64,000 nucleotides of DNA. Origin: Trifolium pratense. Taxonomy: Eukaryota; Streptophyta; Magnoliopsida; Fabales; Fabaceae. Positions 59,250 through 64,000 of this stretch are shown in pieces. A model generated the notes under the pieces. That model made no database searches, was not told the origin of the DNA, and saw nothing but the letters and a program-made list of their open reading frames with translations. The stretch covers positions 9,865,501 through 9,929,500 of the forward strand of contig NC_060059.1 of assembly GCF_020283565.1 (NCBI RefSeq), given 5' to 3'. Each line of letters begins with the position of its first letter. The first letter of the stretch is position 1. The translations under genes and the position numbers were made by a program.

Positions 59250-62200
59250 AGATTTTGAAGATATTTTTTGGACAGATAATTAAAGTGATATCAATAGAAG
59301 AAAAATAATCTCATGAAGTCGTATCATACTATCACACTATTTGATTGACAATGTAATTACAGTAATTAACAATCCTAATACAATTCAAAGAAAGAAAAAA
59401 AACTACTATATATCTCTAGTGTGAAAAGTATGATAAACACAAACAAGAAAAGCATGCAAAAAAGAAATATTCAAAAACAAACTAAAACATTTCTTGAGAC
59501 TCTAGAATCTAAACACGTGAAAAACAAATTATGTAGAAACTATACTTAATGAAATTAGTTTGAGTTTGTTAGTAGTACAATTTTCTATATCTTACTTTCA
59601 TCATTGTTCAAAAGTTAAGCACATTTTTATAATGTGAAAACATTAGACATTAATTTTTACATATTTTTATCAATAGGGATTTAAATCTAACGGAAGGTAG
59701 ATAAGAAGAATACTTATATATTTAGTGTTTGACAGTGTTTTGAATATAATTAAGAAAGAAGAAGAGTTTTACAAATTTTTTAAATAAATTATTTGATGTT
59801 TTACATTATTCTACTTGCAATGTGCATTACGTTTTAATGTGGCCTCAATGACTTTCAATAAACTTTTATGTAGTCGAGCCGTGTGATGGGGGATAGAATA
59901 AAGAATGGGCAGCCACCATTACTATTTGAACAAAAGCTTTTGAATATAATGGAAAAACTTATGACCACTTTCAGTTGGACCATACTACCCCCTAGCTTAC
60001 CACATATGAGTCTACTTAATTAATTATTTAAAGTATATAAGCTTACAAAGTAAATATTAATATCATTTCATTAAGTCAATAGTGTGTTAACAAGAAATAA
60101 GAGTTTCTCATATTGTTGTGAAGTTTTTCTTTAATAGAATTTCTCTTATTAAAGTTTATGTAAGAGAGCTGGTAAAATAGTTAAAGTTGTTTATAGTTTG
60201 ACATTAATAAAATGTTTGATAAGGTTGACTGGAATATTTGAGATGAATTTTGGACAAGTTGAGATTATATATGAAATGAATTATGTGAATTATATAGTAT
60301 GTGAAATTTGATACTCAGTTTTTGGAGACCCTATTATTTTTAGGAGAGGTCTTGGGTAAGAAGATTCTCTCTCTTAATTTGTACCCTTTTATCATTTGTA
60401 TTGAAGGTCTCTTAGCAAGGGGCCGATGAAAATAAATTTCACTAGGGGTGCCAATTACTAAGCATACCCAAAGATAAAACAAAGTGGTAACATAAAACAT
60501 AAACGGCCAACAAAGACCGTAATTACATAGATAACAATTCCTTCGTGTTTGTTCTATTAGACAACAAAGATCGCATTTTTTTCACTAGAGATTTATCCCC
60601 GAGTGCATGTATCGCGAAAGCAAAAAAAAATAGTACTAAGTAATCATTCTCTTTGAGAAGTTTATCTTGTAGTTTTCACTTTCGCAATGGTTGGAAAGTA
60701 AGTCGGTAATTCATAATAAGCCCTAATGCTTTTGTTTATTGTATCATCAAAGCTAAATACTTTCAAAGGGGTTATTCTTGGAGGCACATTTAGGCCAGAA
60801 TCTAATCTATTGTTGGAGGGGTCTTTGCAGTTAACTGACATTGTTAAAAGAAGGCTACGAGTGGATTATATGTGAAGCAACTTTGCAAGAAAGGAGTTAG
60901 CATTCACATTTAAGGTGATTCATGGGTGAGGTATGCTAATAAGTGTATTCATCCTATCCAAAACATCCCCATAGATGGTGACTCCTTTGTCAATGATTTT
61001 CTTCTACTAATTGTATGGTTTGAGATGTTGATTTGGTGTAATTCATATTCACTCAAAACGATCCAACTACAGTTTCGACAACTCACCTTTTCCAATTGAT
61101 CCACACGGTTTAGATGGTTCCCATGTCAAGTAAAAAATGTGTATACATTCCTTCAAATCTACGAACAATTTGAATATGGAGATTCTAACTTATGAAACTC
61201 ATTTATGGGTTACATGAAATTATAATCTAACATGGAACATTCAAGTTAAACCGAAACCGAAGAGTTTCATTTTGACACTTAGTGGTACAAATTGTACTTA
61301 TACTAAAATAATTTCAAGGTTAAGTTGAACAATGTACTGCTATGTGTATGTTGTAAGATAAAAAAATTTATTGATTTCCAGTTGATCAATTTTGTGTCTC
61401 TTGTATACGTTCTCTTTGAAATTATGGATCCCCTCAAAACTCCCATAAAACTTTAGTTTTCATGCTTCTTTGAAGCATTTGGTCAATGCGAAACAATGTT
61501 CTCTCAAGATTAAAGTTGAATCCTCATGCCATGTGTTATGGAGACACAAAACAGTTCTTAGCAAATAACTGGATACAGTACTCGTATCAAGTTATTCTAT
61601 CCAACCTACTAGTAACAGTCTTGTCTAGAAAATCACCTTTAATGGGACTTAAATTGAAATGACAATGTCTCATTCTTCTCGTATGTGAGAGCTATGAGTT
61701 TTAATATGTTTATAAGAAATTCAAATGGAAATCCTATTTGAGCTTGATCTATGTGAATACAACTTCAATTTCAGTCATTTAAGAGGTCTTGTCATAACTA
61801 TGAAGTGGAAAAAATACAAGAGAATAAAATAATGATGATTTGGGATGAGAATTTTTTTATCAACTGGAGATTAACGATTTTCTCTCTTTTTAGTGGAGAC
61901 CATTGTCAACAAAAGGTCACTTAAGTATTACGATGAGAGCCAATATGAAAGGATTATTCGTATTTGAAGATGATGATGTGGACAATGATCTCAACCATGG
62001 TTAAAGCATATACCTCACATTTAAAGGGGCACAAAATATTTTAATATGTATAAATATTTGGCGTAAATAGTTAAAAGTGTATTGATTTTTGTTTTCATAT
62101 TAGTAACCTTGAGTCTGCACAAGTGTCTCTTATTTTTATAATTTGTGCAAAGAGTGAAAGAAAGGAAAAGAGAAATACAATATCAAAGAAATAATTAATA

Positions 62201-62500
62201 TTTACAATGTTTCTTATCTTACTTCAAGGCGGCGATTGTTGAAATTTATAATCTATCTAAAATATAATAGAATGCTACAAAATTGTATTCAATCATTTTA
62301 AAAAAATCCAATTATTTGATAAATAATAGGTACATAACACATAAATGTAATAAATGTTGGACTTTACAATTATTTTATATTGCTAACATATATACTATTG
62401 ATTATCATATGACACGTATGAATCTAAGAGTTATTTAATACATGAAAACTTAGGGAGTATGAATTCTTTTAAAAATAAATTTGGTGGTGTTATGCATCTA
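59250..62500. other. AT-rich spacer, no supported gene
   Basis: 60500-62000 is somewhat less AT-rich and contains only short interrupted frames. I could not match it to any family; it may be a very old retroelement. Confidence 0.35.
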
Positions 62501-62502
62501 GC

Positions 62503-62815
62503 TAGTTGGAGGTGTTCTTGATGATTGATATGCATGCCTCCTAAAATTATATTTAATACATAAAAATGAGAGATAATCCATTGTTTATGATTTATTAGTA
62601 TTCAAAATTTATTTAATTTTTTAATTTAAACTTTATAATATACAATATTGATTTTGTCATACATATAGTCGGTTGGTAGTGCTCTTGGTGTTTGACATGA
62701 ATGACTACAAGAGTCATATTTAATACATGAGAATGAGGGAAAATAAACTATATACTATTTATCTAATATTCAATTTGTTTATTTTATATAAACTTCATCG
62801 TATATTATTTGTGTT
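62503..62815 (+). repeat. Two diverged tandem copies, about 160-bp unit
   Basis: Units near 62503 and 62665 share, in order, GTTGGNRGTGYTCTTG, a TGACATGAATG/TGATATGCATG string, ATATTTAATACATR and AATGAGRGA. Confidence 0.6.
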
Positions 62816-63100
62816 TTCATATTTTTTTAATTAAAATATATACCACTGAAATTTTAAAATTAAAAGTAAAATTCTCTTTAAAGTTCAAATTTAAATTCTC
62901 AATTAGGATTATTCAAGTTTGATAAGAGACTTAAACAATACAAATATACACTACCCACATGTTTTCGCTAGTTTAGTTATCAAAAACACAACAACTTATG
63001 TTTAACCAAAGAACTGTGTTATTTCAACACAGTTTTTTTAAACACGTATTTGACATCGTAGATAAATTGAGTCTGTATACACATATCGAAATAGATTAAA

Positions 63101-63195
63101 AAATTGTAAAATAACATATTTGTCAGCTTTGTGTTTACATAACATTAAAAAAATTGTAAAATGACATATTTGTCAGTTTTGTGTTTACATAAAAT
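63101..63195 (+). repeat. 50-bp tandem duplication
   Basis: AAATTGTAAAATRACATATT followed by TGTCAGYTTTGTGTTTACAT occurs at 63101 and 63151 with only two mismatches. Confidence 0.9.
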
Positions 63196-63733
63196 TCCTG
63201 TTAACCAAATTATTGACTAATTTGCAAGTTCAATTCATGACCTATCCTTAACTTCATACTAAGTATGATATGCAAATACGTGGGAGAGAAAATTCATTTT
63301 CGATATAACACAAACATAAATGCATAATTTAGAAAACCACACCAAATACTCTTGAAGTATTTTTTATCATATTTATTATATGCTTTAGAAATGAAGAAAT
63401 ACCTGAATATAAATCACCTGAAAGTAAATCAAGCTCTTATATCTTCTTTTTTTTTTTCCTTCTTTTTTTGTTTTTTGATAATAGCCCTTATATCTTCTTC
63501 AATTACAAAGAAACACCTAGAAATAAATAAAAACGTATAAATTACCATTCGATAAAGGTTTATTTTTTCTTACATAATGAAGGGAAAAAAGGAAAAGTGA
63601 ATAAATTAAAAAGAGCTAATTAAATAGGGATAACAATACTTCTAGTTTTTATCTTCACTCAAACTCTTTAGTCTAGTTTTCTTATGGGACAATAATTTAG
63701 AATGATCAAATTAAACTTCGCCAATAATTATGA

Positions 63734-63766
63734 AATAAAATAAAATAAAATAAAATAAAATAAAAA
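63734..63766 (+). repeat. (AAAAT)n microsatellite
   Basis: About six pentanucleotide units immediately before a GC-rich repeat. Confidence 0.85.
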
Positions 63767-63785
63767 AAGGAATGATTTTTTGTAG

Positions 63786-63955
63786 GGATGTCAACGGGGG
63801 AATGTGCGGAGGAAGCTTCCCCATTCCCCGCCCCGAAGTGTGTGTATGCGGGGATTTTTTTGCCTCCATTCTCATTTCCATGGGGGAATATTTGTCCTCA
63901 TCCCCATCCTCACAGATCCCCACGGTACCCGTGGAGATCCACGGACATCGAACAT
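63786..63955. repeat. GC-rich dispersed repeat
   Basis: A local GC island with strings such as GTCAACGGGGGAATG, TCCCCGCCCCG and GATCCCCACGG in AT-rich DNA. It resembles a widespread plant repeat rich in CCCCGC phrases. Its type is unknown and it may run to the window edge. Confidence 0.5.
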
Positions 63956-64000
63956 TAACAAAATTTCTATATTTTTTGGTCAAAATTATGACTATAATAT

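Noticed and set aside
60500..62000. Possible old protein gene in the less AT-rich stretch
   Set aside because: Frames are short and interrupted on both strands and I could not recognise any family.
63711..63983. Minus-strand 90-codon frame at the right edge
   Set aside because: It translates the GC-rich repeat and the AAAAT microsatellite; no domain.
1..64000. CRISPR arrays, operons and bacterial-type islands
   Set aside because: No spaced direct-repeat arrays or polycistronic layout; introns, LTR elements and tRNA features are those of a plant nucleus.

Overview
The window is nuclear DNA of a dicot plant. It is AT-rich, its genes have short GT-AG introns, and it is dense in small transposons. 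The repeat types (TA-flanked MITEs, tRNA-derived SINEs, short-LTR copia elements) and the protein sequences look legume-like, and a Medicago-type genome is my best guess. That guess rests on pattern recognition, not on a search.

Protein genes. From left to right there are five host genes. (1) A five-exon plus-strand gene (136-4495) for an uncharacterised 705-residue coiled-coil protein with a 69-bp in-frame tandem repeat near its 3' end. (2) A three-exon plus-strand gene (5867-7643) for a membrane-anchored RING-H2 (ATL-type) ubiquitin ligase. (3) An intronless minus-strand cytochrome P450 of the CYP77A type (10038-11585). (4) A two-exon minus-strand trihelix transcription factor resembling PETAL LOSS (24180-26985). 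(5) A large minus-strand DEMETER-type 5-methylcytosine DNA glycosylase (43924-54718). I assembled its 20 coding exons by hand; they stay in frame throughout and give 1877 residues.

RNA genes. Two identical 74-nt tRNA-Arg(UCG) genes lie about 12.9 kb apart in unrelated flanks.

Mobile DNA. A copia element at 14797-19239 has two identical 173-bp LTRs and a perfect 5-bp target duplication but no gag. A second, decayed copia element (56670-59249) has lost most of integrase and reverse transcriptase and carries two unrelated zinc knuckles. A TRIM-like element lies at 31597-32015. There are also several MITEs (Mutator-like, Stowaway-like, hAT-like and foldback), two SINE copies, two LINE tails, and a diverged three-copy 1-1.5 kb repeat block at 37.7-41.5 kb.

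Layout. 0-12 kb is gene-rich. 12-24 kb is mostly repeats plus one tRNA. 24-27 kb holds the trihelix gene. 27-42.5 kb is a gene-poor repeat field with the second tRNA. 43.9-55.5 kb is the demethylase gene, whose fourth coding intron carries a MITE-like insertion and a long CA microsatellite. 56.7-64 kb is copia remnant plus AT-rich repeats. The genes do not form a pathway. The most biologically suggestive arrangement is the DNA demethylase gene surrounded by, and containing, small transposons of the kind this enzyme family acts on.
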